NCBI GenBank assembly: GCA_008711295.1
Contig: VUYV01000037.1
Location: 477,988-541,987, forward strand
Direction of reading: 5' to 3'
Length of the DNA stretch: 64,000 nt
Source of the DNA: Anarhynchus alexandrinus
Taxonomy: Eukaryota > Chordata > Aves > Charadriiformes > Charadriidae
In this document: piece by piece, positions 37,867 to 49,360 of the stretch
Numbering within the stretch: the stretch's first letter is position 1
Layout of the letters: the number at the start of each line of letters is the position of its first letter
The notes under the pieces: generated by a model
Told to the model about the DNA's origin: nothing
Database searches by the model: none
Seen by the model: only the letters and a program-made list of their open reading frames with translations
Position numbers and translations under genes: made by a program

Positions 37867-37938
37867 GGGTGTTTTGGGTTTTGTTTGTTTGTTTGTGGGT
37901 GGTTCTTTGCGGGTTTTGGTTTTGTTTTGTTTTTTTTT
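37867..37938. repeat. G/T-rich (GTTT)n low-complexity tract
   Basis: GTTTGTTTGTTTG units are followed by TTTTGTTTTG and a T9 run. It is comparable to the tracts at 17238-17350 and 44833-44869. Confidence 0.85.
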
Positions 37939-38402
37939 AACTAGGGCTGGGAATTCAGACAAACTGGCTCACACCATGCACTGGTGTAAACTGGCATGGC
38001 ATCAGCAGGTCTTTCATCTTCAGCCATGAGCAAGGCTCAAAGTGTACGCATGCATGTCTGTGAGGGGTGGTGTGTGCATGTTGCTGTACATACACTACTG
38101 GCAACACCTCCCTTATTACTAAGGTGTTTTTAGCCTCGGTTGTCCCTGATCTGGTGAGGAGACACACTACAGTGGGTGTTGGCACTGGGACAGCAGGCAG
38201 CCTGTGTCTGCCAAACTTTAGAGTGGCTGCACCTTCCTGGCATCAACTACTACAGCACCACCATCTGACGGTGGGATATGAGATACGGCTATTGGCCATC
38301 TCCAGCCTACCTCCTCTCCACTTCAAGCAGGTTTATCATTTCTGTCCCTTTTTCCTCTTAACAGGATATAAGAGGAAGTAGAAAAGCTACCCTATATGAC
38401 AT

Positions 38403-38422
38403 ATAAATGATGTATCATTTAT
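38403..38422. repeat. Near-palindrome, 9-bp arms
   Basis: ATAAATGAT and ATCATTTAT flank a GT spacer. The sequence is AT-rich, so this could be chance. Confidence 0.6.
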
Positions 38423-39724
38423 TCTCTTTATGTATCTTTACAGCTTCTACAATACACTGAGAGTTGCACTTGGTACTTTAAATGAAAGATCTGTTTTTTC
38501 CACTGTGCTTTGCTGTTATGACAGTTCAGACTGTCTACTCCAAGGAAACCCTAAAAGTTAAGAGTTTAGATAAGCAGAGACCAGGACCATCATAACTGTG
38601 CCCTACACAGCTATGCTTACAGGAGTATTGCAGGTACACTGCATAGGGGCTGCTAAGGGCCCAAGTAGTGAAATTAGATCATTGAAAAGGAACACTTTGT
38701 GGATATGTTACACTGGGGAGAAGGGAAATGGCAGGTATTTTTCCACAAAAATAATAATTGATGTCTGTGGACTTCTAAAACCCATCACTAAGACTTTTTT
38801 TACCCAAAATATCTTTTGGCTCACACCTTGTGCCTGTAGTATTTCAAATCAAGAGAGAATAAATTTTTGATGACAGCAAAGACATTAGAGTTCATATAGA
38901 TGATATTCTAAGATTGGGACAAACTTCTATTGTTTGTTGAACATAGAGAGATTGCAAAAATCTGATGTGCAGTTTAAAGCTCCCTGGGTAGAAACACAAA
39001 TTTAAAGAAATAACACACTCTGAGGAAAAGTGACTGAAGAAAGAATGCAGATAGATCCCCAAGACTTACAGGTCACTATATCTCCATTTGCAGAGGAAGA
39101 AAGTATACAAAGATTTATGGGAACTGTAAACTGGGCAGGTGGAAGAGTCTATATCCATACTGGCTGCTGAAACTCTTAATGCAGAAAAAAATGAATGCTA
39201 ATATGAAGGAGTAGGGAAATATCAAACAATCGATAAAGGGATAACCAAAAGTGCCAGCCAGAACATTCAAGAAATGCCTTTAAGTGAGCTATCAGGTCCT
39301 ACTTTTACTTTAAGTGTATATTTCTCATGGCAGACAAGTCAAATGTACCCCAAACCTTATCTAGAACTGATAAGCACAAGTAGAAAAAGGGCTTGCAGCT
39401 GCATTTGGAGACATGAAAATTATTAAATGCTTTGATATATGAGAGAAGTATGGACAACGCAGATCACAAAGTTTTAGTGACATTTGCATAACAGAATAGT
39501 AGACACACCTTTCTAATTTATGTGAACTGTTTTTTTTCAGGTGCTGCTTAATGGTTTAGTACTAGAAAACACACTTGGAAAACATGTGATGATACCAAAT
39601 ACTTTGTCTAGAGATTTCAATAAAGCCAAGGTAAAGCCAAGGTTCAACAAAAACAATAGTCCGATACTGTGCCAGCAAATACCTGAAAAGACATCCACAG
39701 TTTGTATCGATTCATTTCCTTATT

Positions 39725-39775
39725 AAAAAAAAAAAAAAAAAAANNNNNNNNNNNNNAAAAAAAAAAAAAAAAAAA
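39725..39775. other. Assembly gap inside a poly-A tract
   Basis: Nineteen A (39725-39743), thirteen N (39744-39756), then nineteen A (39757-39775). The true tract length is unknown. The flanking A-rich sequence continues as CCAAACCAAAACAAACC. Confidence 0.98.
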
Positions 39776-39924
39776 CCAAACCAAAACAAACCACAAAATG
39801 TTTTGGATTCTGGATGATAGCATGTTCTTCCAGGTACAAAGAAAGGCAGCTAAAATGATCAAGGGAATGGAGAAGCTGCTTTACGAGAAAAGACTAAAAA
39901 GGTGGAAGCTCTTCTGTCTGAATT

Positions 39925-39945
39925 AAAAAAAAAAAAAAAAAAAAA
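39925..39945. repeat. Poly-A tract (A21)
   Basis: Twenty-one A interrupt the LINE fossil between its ORF2 remnant and the 3' region. It could be expansion of a local A run, or the tail of a lost insertion. Confidence 0.9.
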
Positions 39946-40215
39946 GACCAGAGGGAATAAGATTAAGGTTTATTAAATCATGCAGACAGTGGATAAGCCG
40001 AATACAGAACTGTTGTTCATGAGATCCTGCAATACTAGGAGTAGGAAACACTCAGGCAGGACTTAGAGATTGGTTAAAGATAGATGAAAAAATACTTCCT
40101 TGCACAGCAGGGAGTGAACTTCTAGTGCTTGCTGTCACAGCAGACTGCAGAAGCAGGTTCAGAGAGGGCTTAGACAAACCATAGACCGGAGGTCCATAAA
40201 CCGATTAAAAGGGCC

Positions 40216-43200
40216 TAGGCAGGGATGTACCCTCTAACGCACAGAATAGTCCTGAACGCTGGGGCAATACCAAGGCAAGGGACTGACTGCAGGGACTGAC
40301 CTGTCTTCTGACCTTCTCCAAAACAACCACTCTATTGCCACTGTCAGAGAAAGAGCCCTGGGCGGGATGGACCACAGGGCTGGCTGAGTGGGGCATCTCC
40401 TGTGGCATTAAATGTGATGGTCCTGGCGTATTCTAGTAGAACTCATTCTTCTAATAATAGATAAATGCAGCTAGGGAAACGACCAACCAACACCTTTATG
40501 CTTCTAGCTCTTTTTCCTCTTTCTCTCCACCTCTTTTTTCCTTCTCTGTTTGTTAAGGCATCAGTTGTTATGTTAAAGACTCACTGTAGTTATAAGCACT
40601 AACCCTGACTTCTTACTACGATTACCAAATAATATTCTTCGGAGGTGTGAATACTTCTCAGAGTCACCTCTTCTTCTTGTCCCGGTTGTCCTCAGTGTGC
40701 ATCCCATCACTCAAAAACATGCTCTCACATGACAATGGAAGCAGTAAGAAGAGCCACTAAACCAGGAGAGCTTCCCATTGAATCTTTTTTCTCTTTACCT
40801 AGAGACCCTCACGTCCAGAGAGATATTAAAGTGCAACTTCTCTCAGCCCTGAAGTGCAGCCAGCTCAGAGGCAGACTGCTGCAAGTGTTCAGTAGTTCCC
40901 AGCATCACTAATCAGTAGGTAAGGACAGGAGGTTAAGAAGGATACTATGTGGGAATAAAATGAACAACCCCATTTCAGAGGTCTTCTATTTCTTCAAAGC
41001 AGTCAGGGAGAAGACAAAAGAACAGACATAGAATGCAAGCACTGGAGAAAGCACCCAGAAAGAATACTGAACCCGTGATGGAATTAGAGAGGTGAAACAT
41101 GATCAGCAGTTTGTCAACTGACTTCCAGTGAAAGCAGCGAAACTTTGGGGTCTGGAGCCCTTTAACCTGTGCCACATGTGTCAACAGCTTGGTTTAAGGA
41201 AGAATTTCTTCATAATTTAACAATTAATCCTTGAGACCCTGGCAAAGCAGATGGCTTTTTAAGCTGTGGTATAGAAAAAGTTGTTCTGTGGTAAAGCCAA
41301 CAATCCGTGAAGCTATTACACAAGTCCCAACTGATCTTATGTTATTTTTTAGCAAGACTACTCTTCTGTATAATTTTAGCTTTTATCTTCTGATTCTTTC
41401 CCTTGTTTTTTTCCAGAAAAACAGTTTTTCCAGTAAGACAAAATGAATCAGAATATGAGATTCAAAACACTTCAGTTCTCAAGGCAAGGAACTAGACAAT
41501 GTGTGGTCCTGGGAAATTCAGAAAAAAAATAACTAAATGAATTGTGGATTCCATGGAAGAAAAAGCATCACAAACTAGTGTTTGAAAGACCAGAATTCTT
41601 ATTTGCTTAATGCAGACATATGCCATAAATCCAGATCCTTAAAATGCCTGGTCTGGCCCAAGCTAGATGTGCATATATGCATGTGTTCCTGTAGGAGGTT
41701 ACCTATTCCTTATCTTTCTCCTTTAGCTATTATAGCCATGTGCACAACTTACTTGTCAATGAGAAGTGCAGCCAGTTCACAGCTTTCTGCTCTGAAGATG
41801 TCATTAAAGCTATCCAGGGAGACCTCAATTAAAAAATAATTGAAAAAATTAATCATATTGGAATACCACAAGTTATAGATCCAAAACTTTTTTATTTCAT
41901 TAGAAGGACAGCTATCTACTACTCGCAGTGTTTATCATTAGTTCAGCTCTCTGGGAGAAATTCCACAGGCCTGGACCTATGTAAAAGAACATGTCAGGAT
42001 AGCTAGACCTGATAGCTAGAACATGTCTATGATAGCTAGACATTGCCCGCAGCATCACCATCATGAAGCCCAGTAGCTGTTAATACAGATCATCCTTGTA
42101 TTTGCTTTCTTTGATCGGGTTGTAAAAAGAATTATTAGTGCCCATTAGGCAGAACAATTATACGTGAAGCCAGCTTATGTTACATTAGCCATGGTGGAGT
42201 TTATGATTTCTGAAGCTTGGTGAGTTCAAGTCGCTTCTTGTTCTCTGAACAACTATTTTCACAGGGCGGTGTTTGGCTGCCTGGGTGGATCTGCCTCATG
42301 GAAATGGTGCCTTCTGCATCTGATGTCTCTCACTGACAGTGGCTGGGCCAGGCACCAGTTACTCCTGCCAATGTGCAAAGTATTGCCAGCATCAGTTCAG
42401 GTACCCACAAGGAACAGAATCCACGTGGGGTTTGTTTACATTTACTGCTTTCCTCTTATAGGACAAATGCTTGGGAGCTGTTAGGCACGTATTATCTCAG
42501 TGCATATGACAGAACTTCTGCACTTTCATTCTGCATGCTAACTGCTGTCCCATGTCTCTTTAGGTACGTCTATTATGCCAGGAGCAAAGCAAATTTCACA
42601 TGGCATTTCCTGTGCCTGACAGACAGGATACTGGGCTCTGTGCCTTGCATGTTCATCTTTAACCATACCTTCATCTCACAGGTCTGTGAAGATATCAAGT
42701 CGTTCGCATCAATTTTGAGACCATGATGGTCTGGGATCTGCTCTGCAGTAATTGATATATACTGTATAAATGGTGTAGTTATTGGGTTGTTTAATGTAAG
42801 AGTATGCTGTGTTTATTTAACAGAAGAGTAAGGAGGATAGAAGAAATGGTTACACATTAACAATCGTATTTTCTGCTAGTCCCAGTCTACAGTTGAAGAC
42901 TTCTAAGACACAAAGTAAATAGCAAACATTCTCCTGCCATGTAAAGCCAAAAAAAGTTTTGGAACTATGGAGGTAAACAACCACATGGTAATTTTTCCCT
43001 CTCCAGGAAATCTGGATCACATTGATCCATGTTGATACAGGCAAGCTGATCAGGCTAAGGTCAAGGACTTTGAGGAGCATGAAGTTGCTCCCACTTGCTC
43101 CTCATTAGCTGGCATGAGCGACATGAGTAATGGGGGAAACTATGGAACACTGTTGCAGTTTTCATCTTCTTATGTCCCAGTTTAAGTCTCACTTGTATTG

Positions 43201-44260
43201 GAGGATCCACAACTCTTTAGAATAAGTTGTCACATACACTTTCTTCCATGGTGAAGGGACCATCACCTTTCTGCCAGGTGGAAGTGCTGCAGCAGAGGCT
43301 TACTGCCTCTTTTTTGTATAGTATTTTGGGGGAACGACTAGTTTCCTCCTCCTCCTTTGTCTTTTATTTCTTTTAAAATCCTGGATCATTTTAATGACAC
43401 AGTTTCTAGGGTACCCCTACAAACACTTGTATTAGTGATAACAGAAGGTGGAACTGAGGATAATCAGCAAGGGAAGAAAATGCTTGTCTAAATGCATCCC
43501 TACCAAAACAAATATTTAATGAACACACAGCAAAATGAAATTAGTATAAACATAGGAGTTAATATTGGAAAACCATTACTCTGTTTTAATTAAGTACCAG
43601 TAGTCATGACTTCCTTATATGTTCAAATATAATAGAGCCATATTATGCATTTTAGAAGAAATAAAAATATACTGTCCTCTGATCATTGATCAAGGAGAAT
43701 TTCTAATGAGTACAGTGGGTATGGTGAGCTATCGCTGAATTCATACCAAGCAAACTAACTCCTGAAACTGGAAAATGCAGCAAGCTCTGCTGAGGAGTTG
43801 GGCTAATCCACTTGGCATGTTGCTGTGCTAAACTCAGCTGTGCTACTCCTGCATCCAGCCAGCAATCTCCACCCTGCTTTGTGCTGCACAAAGATACCAG
43901 CTTGCTCAGAGACAGCTCAGGATCCCTTCATCATGCTCCATTACACAGCTGGAAAGATGCCTCCCATCTCTCCCATGTGATAACGAGACATTATATTGTG
44001 CCACTAGGCTTGTCAGATGTTGAGAAGAAAGCCAGCCTCTTCATCCTCTCCAGGCATCTCAGAGCCCTGCTAAGCAGTCCACTGGGAGCCTCAACAACCT
44101 CGGCAGTCTATGGATCAGTATAGATCAGTTGCTAGTGAGCAGGTATCTCCTGCCTGTATCTCTGAAAGGCTAGGGACCAGCATACAACAATTTGCCCCCT
44201 GCATTTCTCTAAGGAAAGGACAAGGAAGTCAGATAAGTACGTACAAATGCATATGTCATG
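40216..44260. other. Noncoding sequence
   Basis: No gene or named repeat recognised, apart from a 32-bp-period duplication at 41986-42041. Open frames reach 117 codons and lack any recognisable domain. Confidence 0.65.
41986..42041. repeat. Imperfect tandem duplication, 32-bp period
   Basis: AGAACATGTC begins at 41986 and again at 42018, each followed closely by GATAGCTAGAC. A third GATAGCTAGA lies at 42011-42020 within unit 1. It looks like nested slippage or duplication. Confidence 0.8.
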
Positions 44261-44325
44261 GAATCATAGAATTGTTTAGGTTGGAAGGGACCTTAAAGAT
44301 CATCTAGTTCCAACACCCTGCCATG
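44261..44325 (-). mobile_element. CR1 LINE 3' end, antisense
   Basis: GAATCATAGAATTGTTTAGG followed by TTGGAAGGGACCTTAAAGATCATCTAGTTCCAACACCCTGCCATG is the inverted bird CR1 terminus, close to consensus. Only about 65 bp are clear. It is one of the least diverged CR1 pieces here. Confidence 0.95.
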
Positions 44326-46297
44326 TCACTCAGGTCTGATTGATTTTCTTTATTAGAGAGACAGAAGTTAGATAATAAGCAGCACAGACTCCAGCATTGA
44401 CAGCTGGTCACCTCCCAGCTTTCCTGGGAAACCACATCAGAACAATCAAACAGTATGTGAAAAGCTTCCTCCATTAAAAAAAAAAAAAGTAATATATTGA
44501 TTTGGTTCCAAACTGGTACAATGCCTAGGATCCAGCCTAAGATTAGTCCACCTAGATCCCTTTAAGATCTCTATTTAGACTTTCTCCCTTTCCTCTCTCC
44601 TTTATGCATTTCAGTTTCTGCTTGGCCCTGCTCTGACTGCATGAGCACAGGCAACGTGCAAGGAGATGCAGCCCAGGGCCAGAGTAGGACAGGGACAACC
44701 AGAGCCACACTTCCTGTCACAGCAAGGTACAAGACCTGCAGAGGGACTCTGTCAGACTTTGAAAGGATAGACCATCGCTGTAATCACAGGGGAAATACTT
44801 TGTTTCAAAAAAAAGCATGAAAAAATATTTTAGGTTTGGTTTTTGGTTTTGTTTTGTTTTAAAAAAAAAGTCAAATTCATGGCTGGGTGCTGCTCAGTAT
44901 CTGTATTTCCCTAGACTTCTAATTTCTGATCTCCAGTTTGATTTGCTAAATCTTCAGATTCATCATTTAGATTACAGGAATGTTGAGTCAGGACTGCAAC
45001 ATAAATGGAAGATTCAGGGGTTTTATAGCATTGTTATACAATATGTTTAGAGAAGTTTGGAAGACTGACTGACTTTAGGTTTCTTGTATATATTTCTGTA
45101 TAAATTGAACAGGAAGTGTTATTGAAAATATAACTATTTTAATTGCAAACTACTTCTTGCAATTCTAAGCAAAGACCAAACTTCAGAAATGTGAAGTTCC
45201 TTACTAAGTTTTCTCAGCATAATTAGAAAACATGATTCCCATAAGAAGTTAACTAACATAATCCATAAAAATTAATGGAGATTTGGTTTTAGAATTACTC
45301 AGCTGCTGTCTGTGTTTAGCCCCTGCTAAAAAAAAAAAATCTCTTTTCTCAGTCATCCATTTTCATCTCTGGGATACAGGTATTTTCATAGCTTTCTTTC
45401 AAAGCTATTGGGATTTGGAGGTTGCGTTTGCCCTGTGGCTTTGGACGTTTCATATAGTTTCTGTGAGTGACTGCTGAAATTAATTGTTTGAGTAATTTTT
45501 CTGTGGAGTAACAATTTTATCTCTTTAAAAAAGCTCCTTGCTTCTGATGCTTTTATATTCGTTTGGGCTGGCAGACTATTAAAGAAGAAGAATTACTGAT
45601 CTCAGAAGAAATTTTTTCCTGTTAACTGTGCTCTTCATTTTACCTTTGCCTCTCCAGCAGTGAATACACCCCAAAACAGCAGTTTGTCACCTTTATGCAG
45701 TTCATATGTGAATTGTTCTTTGGGGAGAAAGCGAAGCAAGAGGAAATATAAAGAAGAGTTAATCTCAGATCAATCATACTCATTTCTAAAGGATTTGACA
45801 TATGAGCCACAAACATTTCTGTATGATGGGCTCCACGCTGATCCGGTTCATCGTGTCAGAGCAAACTGCAGGCTTGCTGTGCTGGCTGCAGCTCACGGCT
45901 CCAAGAACAAGCATGGGAGGGCTCTGCCACAGATACCTTTCCTGTGCCAGTGGGAGGCACACAAGATTTCTGCAGATACCTTAATGCTGCACCCAGAGAA
46001 ACTAAGAACAGCATATCAAAGGAAATAACACTGAATTTCTCTGTTACACTAGGTTTTTTTTTTCTCTCAATGAAGGATATTTATTATGAAGGGATTATTA
46101 TCTTCATCCCTGTCTCTCCTCTGCGTACTGTATGTCTGTACTACACATCTCCGGTCAAGGACTTGCTTTGTTTTTTGAGCAGACTTTTGCTGAGAGACTT
46201 CTGCAATTCTTTTCAGTTTAGTTGGGATAGTACGTGCTATTCTAAAAGATCAATTGAAATATAATTTTGAAAAAATCTCAGCATCCTAGAATGAGAT
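44326..46297. other. Noncoding sequence with a T/G tract
   Basis: Contains an A12 run near 44476-44487, a T/G tract (44833-44869) and a 122-codon open frame (45660-46028) preceded by a polypyrimidine stretch. No gene can be supported. Confidence 0.6.
44833..44869. repeat. (GTTTT)n then poly-A low-complexity tract
   Basis: GGTTTTGTTTTGTTTT passes directly into A9, forming a short foldable T/A boundary. Confidence 0.8.
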
Positions 46298-46350
46298 TTG
46301 TTAGACTGTGGAATAGTCTCCTGGGGATGCGGTGGAAATGACTTTGCTTG
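46298..46350 (+). mobile_element. Possible CR1/L3-like 3' scrap, sense
   Basis: 'TTAGACTGTGGAATAGTCTCCTGGGGATGCGGTGGAAATG' (46301-46340) resembles the family's 'TTAGACTGTGGAACAATCTCCCAAGGGAGGTGGTGGAATC' block. It is short and isolated, so the call is tentative. Confidence 0.35.
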
Positions 46351-46404
46351 CAACATATAGAACTGCTGAAACAAAACACTAGGAATTATGAAGAGCAAAT
46401 GAGA

Positions 46405-46459
46405 TTTTTTTCAGGGACTGAGCTGGGCAGAGCAGGGACTTTTTTTTCAGGGACTGAGC
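46405..46459. repeat. Tandem duplication, 36-bp period
   Basis: TTTTTTTCAGGGACTGAGC occurs at 46405-46423 and 46441-46459. Each copy carries a T-run ending in CAG. Confidence 0.85.
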
Positions 46460-46543
46460 AGACATGATAGGTCAATGCAGAAAGTTTTATTTTTTTTCTC
46501 CCCACCTCTAACTCTGTGTACACAAGGAAGGAACGACTTTCAT

Positions 46544-46617
46544 TAAAAAAAAAAAAAACAAAAAAAACAAAAAAACAAACAAAAGCCACCACCAAACAAA
46601 AAACACAAAAAAACCCG
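46544..46617. repeat. A-rich (AAAAAC)n tract
   Basis: A13 followed by AAAAAAAC, AAAC and CCACC interruptions. It produces a spurious F/V-rich open frame on the minus strand. Confidence 0.9.
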
Positions 46618-46754
46618 ACCCAGAAAATCACTTCGTTTAGGAAATACATTCTTCCATGGTTTAATTGAAACTACAGCTCATTACATTTTTGCAATGTGTT
46701 CAAAGTCACCATATACTACCTGTGTTATGCTTTAAGCCATATGTGTTTTAAGCA

Positions 46755-46778
46755 AGTATCCACTTAGAAGTGGATACT
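46755..46778. repeat. Near-perfect palindrome, 11-bp arms
   Basis: AGTATCCACTT and AAGTGGATACT are exact reverse complements with a 2-base AG spacer. A hairpin or a dimeric protein-binding site are possible; nothing nearby decides between them. Confidence 0.85.
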
Positions 46779-49257
46779 CTCTAGATTTTAAGTAACGTAT
46801 GTCAGATTTTCTAACATCTACACCTTGTTTCAAATTTCTGTAATTTCCCAAAGTTGTGTGAATGCACATATTCTTTTCCTGAGCTGATAAGAGTCAGATC
46901 CTTGTCTGACTTCATCATTACTTCTCATTGTTCCTCCATCCACAAACTACACTAGATTTAAAATTTCAGAAGCAAACCCCATATTGCAAGTCGAGGCAAT
47001 CCCATGGAACATGCCATAGCATCTGCCCATCAAATTCAACTGTGAGGATGCTATTTCCTTCCACCTCTTCATATAAATCACAATGAAATAAGAGCTATGA
47101 AGTATTCCTGTCCTGCATACTTGAAGGAAGTAACTTTTATGCTGTCTGAAGTGTGGAAGCACTGTTAGATGTCCATGGTATAGTAGGAAAGGGCAGGCTT
47201 AAAATGTCTCTCTCATTTGCCTGGGTAAAATGTAATAAATCATATATTCATAACTTGAAGGTAAAGCCAGAGTAAAATGCTATTTAAATGCAAGTGGATA
47301 CTTATGGAAGTTATGGTATTCCTCTGGCTCTCATCTGCACTGTTTGATGTGTAAGAGAGAAAAATCAAAATGTTTCTTGGGAGGATGCAGGGTCAACTTT
47401 TTCCTTGCCATTTTTTGTTACATCACGAGTATGCTACAATCCGTCGAGCACTGTAGGACTGACACAGCCGGACCATCTAGCATTTAGCCCTGCAAAAAAT
47501 GGAGGTGCTAGGTGAATAGGAACATAGGTTCAAGCCTATACGGAGCTTGTGGTTTTAAAACAGTGAACTAAACCAAGATTTTTCAAATGCAGATGACAAT
47601 GGCTAGCTGCATAGAAAGATTTATGTCTGATTTTATAGCTGATTTCAGATTGTGCTTGTCTTTAATCTTGGGTGGAAGGGTATCAGAGCCTCTGGGGAAA
47701 TAAAATAAATAAGTTTAAAAAAAAAAAAAGAAGAGAGAGTAGATATTAAGGTGCTTAGCTCTGGGCATGTAAAGATGACCAAAATGGAACAGCTGGGTTA
47801 CCCGGATTTATTCTTTTAATAGATGGCTGAAAGGGAGATCTCTTTGCCTTTCCCTGTTGTTTCAATTTCAAGAGCATATCATTGCATGAATTTATTTCTG
47901 ACATAATCAGTGACTGTCATGAATATCTGTAATGAACTTACAGATCCCTTGGATGAATTCAAGGAGCCTTGGATCAGTCCCAAAAGTGCAACATGTCTTT
48001 TAATAACTGATCCCCTGTACATCTGGAACTGACAAATCTGTACAAGTGGTAGGTCACAAATTCCCCATCCCCTATCTATGGATAATTTTAAGGATTTGGA
48101 TCACTCTTTTTAAGCCTGAACTCTATATTGAGTTTGCTTTCAAGCTCCCTACTGTATCTGGTTTTCCTGTGGGCTTTTGTCTTTAGTTTCATTTGATTTC
48201 AACAGATGTTATTTACTGCTATTTCCCTCTGCTTTGGAGAGGATTTATCATTGAGATGTATTTTCATTTTAGTGCACAAATACATTAAATCCAGGCATGA
48301 AGCCTGACCAAAACAGCTGGAAAGTGACACTGAAATTAAGGCTATAGAGCTGCTTCTCTAATCTGCTGAGCAGTTTATATAAATGCAGTTTAAATAAAAT
48401 GAGCCTGCAAACAGAAAAGCTTAAAGGATATTAAATCCTGGCTTTGTAAATGATGGCCAAGCTAGCAGGAACCACCCCATAGTGTGCAATCTTTTTCTTT
48501 CATCTAACAAGGTTATCTGGCCTCACAAGCATCTTAGGGTAAACTTAATTAAAGCCAATGAAGAGAAAATGCAAAAGGGAAAGGTAGCTGTTTTGATTTC
48601 AGAAATTAAATATTTTTAAGTCTGTATTTCTGTGGGCTAGAGGTATGTCTCCCTAGTCTTAGTGGGAGACTTAGAGGGAGAAAACTTAGTTTCATATTTC
48701 CTTTTCCTATGATATTTATACATGTGCACACACTCATAGTAAGCAGAACAAAGGAGGTGGGAGTGAACGGACATTTCCCTTTTCCTGGGAGATAAGAGCT
48801 CACTGAATAATAAAGGTTTCCCCAAGGACAGAATATGCTACATATGTTGGCAATGAGTTTGACAGTTTTTCTAACATTTCTATACAGCTGTAATTCATGG
48901 ATTTAATAAAATATTGATATCTGTTTCCACAGGTCTATCATGCAGCAAAAATCTTTATGTGATCTAAATTAAACACTTCTGCAACGGGCTGGAGACTGCA
49001 TGTCATTTCTTGCCCTGGTGGAAAAGCTCTGTGCCGCCCCATCTGCTGTTCCAAATGCCAAACCTCAGAAATATCACTGAATGGGAGGGCTCTTGTAAAG
49101 AAGTGCCTGCTATTTTATTTGAGTTTCTGTTTAGCCTGGTAAAACATCCCCCTATCAGTTTGTATCACTGAGCTGATGCTGAGCTACAGGCCCAAGTCTA
49201 ATCTCAGATTGATGAAATGCATCCAATATGACATTTGACTCAATCTGCTCATAAATA
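46779..49257. other. Repeat-poor noncoding sequence
   Basis: No recognisable young repeat or gene apart from an A13 run near 47718-47730. The part from 48160 to 48620 looks free of repeat remnants and holds an E-box (CAGCTG near 48312) and a homeodomain-type TTAATTAA (48546-48553). These words are common by chance in AT-rich DNA. Confidence 0.5.
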
Positions 49258-49360
49258 ATAATAATACTACTTTACATTTATATAACCCTTTTCAGCAAGA
49301 GCTCTCCCAAAAGGCCTTTTTGACCTCCAATTTATCTATTGTGACTCTCACTAAATTAGA
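49258..49360. repeat. Possible ancient amniote SINE fragment
   Basis: 'AATAATAATAATACTACTTTACATTTATATAACCCTTTTCA' (49257-49297), then AAAAGGCCTTTTTGACCTCC, recalls an old amniote repeat with the form 'AATAATACT..CACTTTACATTTATATAGCACCTTTCATC...CTCAAAGCACTTTACAAA'. The family is not named and the match is by eye. Confidence 0.35.

Larger units (their letters stand above)
35715..39540. other. Noncoding sequence with simple repeats
   Basis: Holds a TTTTA microsatellite (37481-37503), a G/T-rich tract (37867-37938) and a 20-bp near-palindrome (38403-38422). The overlapping 126- and 132-codon frames on opposite strands (37425-37962) are shadows of these tracts. No gene recognised. Confidence 0.6.
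39541..40215 (+). mobile_element. CR1/L3-like LINE fossil, RT motif to 3' UTR, sense
   Basis: The clearest block is 39834-39923, whose conceptual translation V-Q-R-K-A-A-K-M-I-K-G-M-E-K-L and Y-E-K-R-L-K-R matches the conserved post-RT segment of CR1 ORF2 (VQRRAxKMIKGLE...YEERLKR). Upstream, GATGATACCAAA (39588-39599) fits the catalytic A/V-D-D-T-K motif. Downstream, 'AAGGTTTATTAAATCATGCAG' (39965-39985), 'GATAGATGAAAAAATACTTCCTTGCACAGCAGGGAGTGAACTTCTAG' (40079-40125) and 'GTTCAGAGAGGGCTTAGACAAA' (40158-40179) follow the old L3-like 3' end. Two poly-A tracts and an assembly gap interrupt it. It cannot code for a working enzyme. Confidence 0.75.

Noticed and set aside
37425..37962. 126- and 132-codon frames on opposite strands
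   Set aside because: They extend through TTTTA and GTTT tracts; low-complexity shadows.
39541..39726. 61-codon frame with acceptor and donor signals as a host gene exon
   Set aside because: The surrounding sequence fits CR1/L3-like ORF2 better. Kept only as a possible exonisation in the findings.
45660..46028. 122-codon frame with a basic G-R-K-R-S-K-R-K stretch, preceded by a pyrimidine tract and CAG
   Set aside because: It looked like a terminal exon, but no good donor or nearby polyadenylation signal goes with it and the peptide is not recognised.
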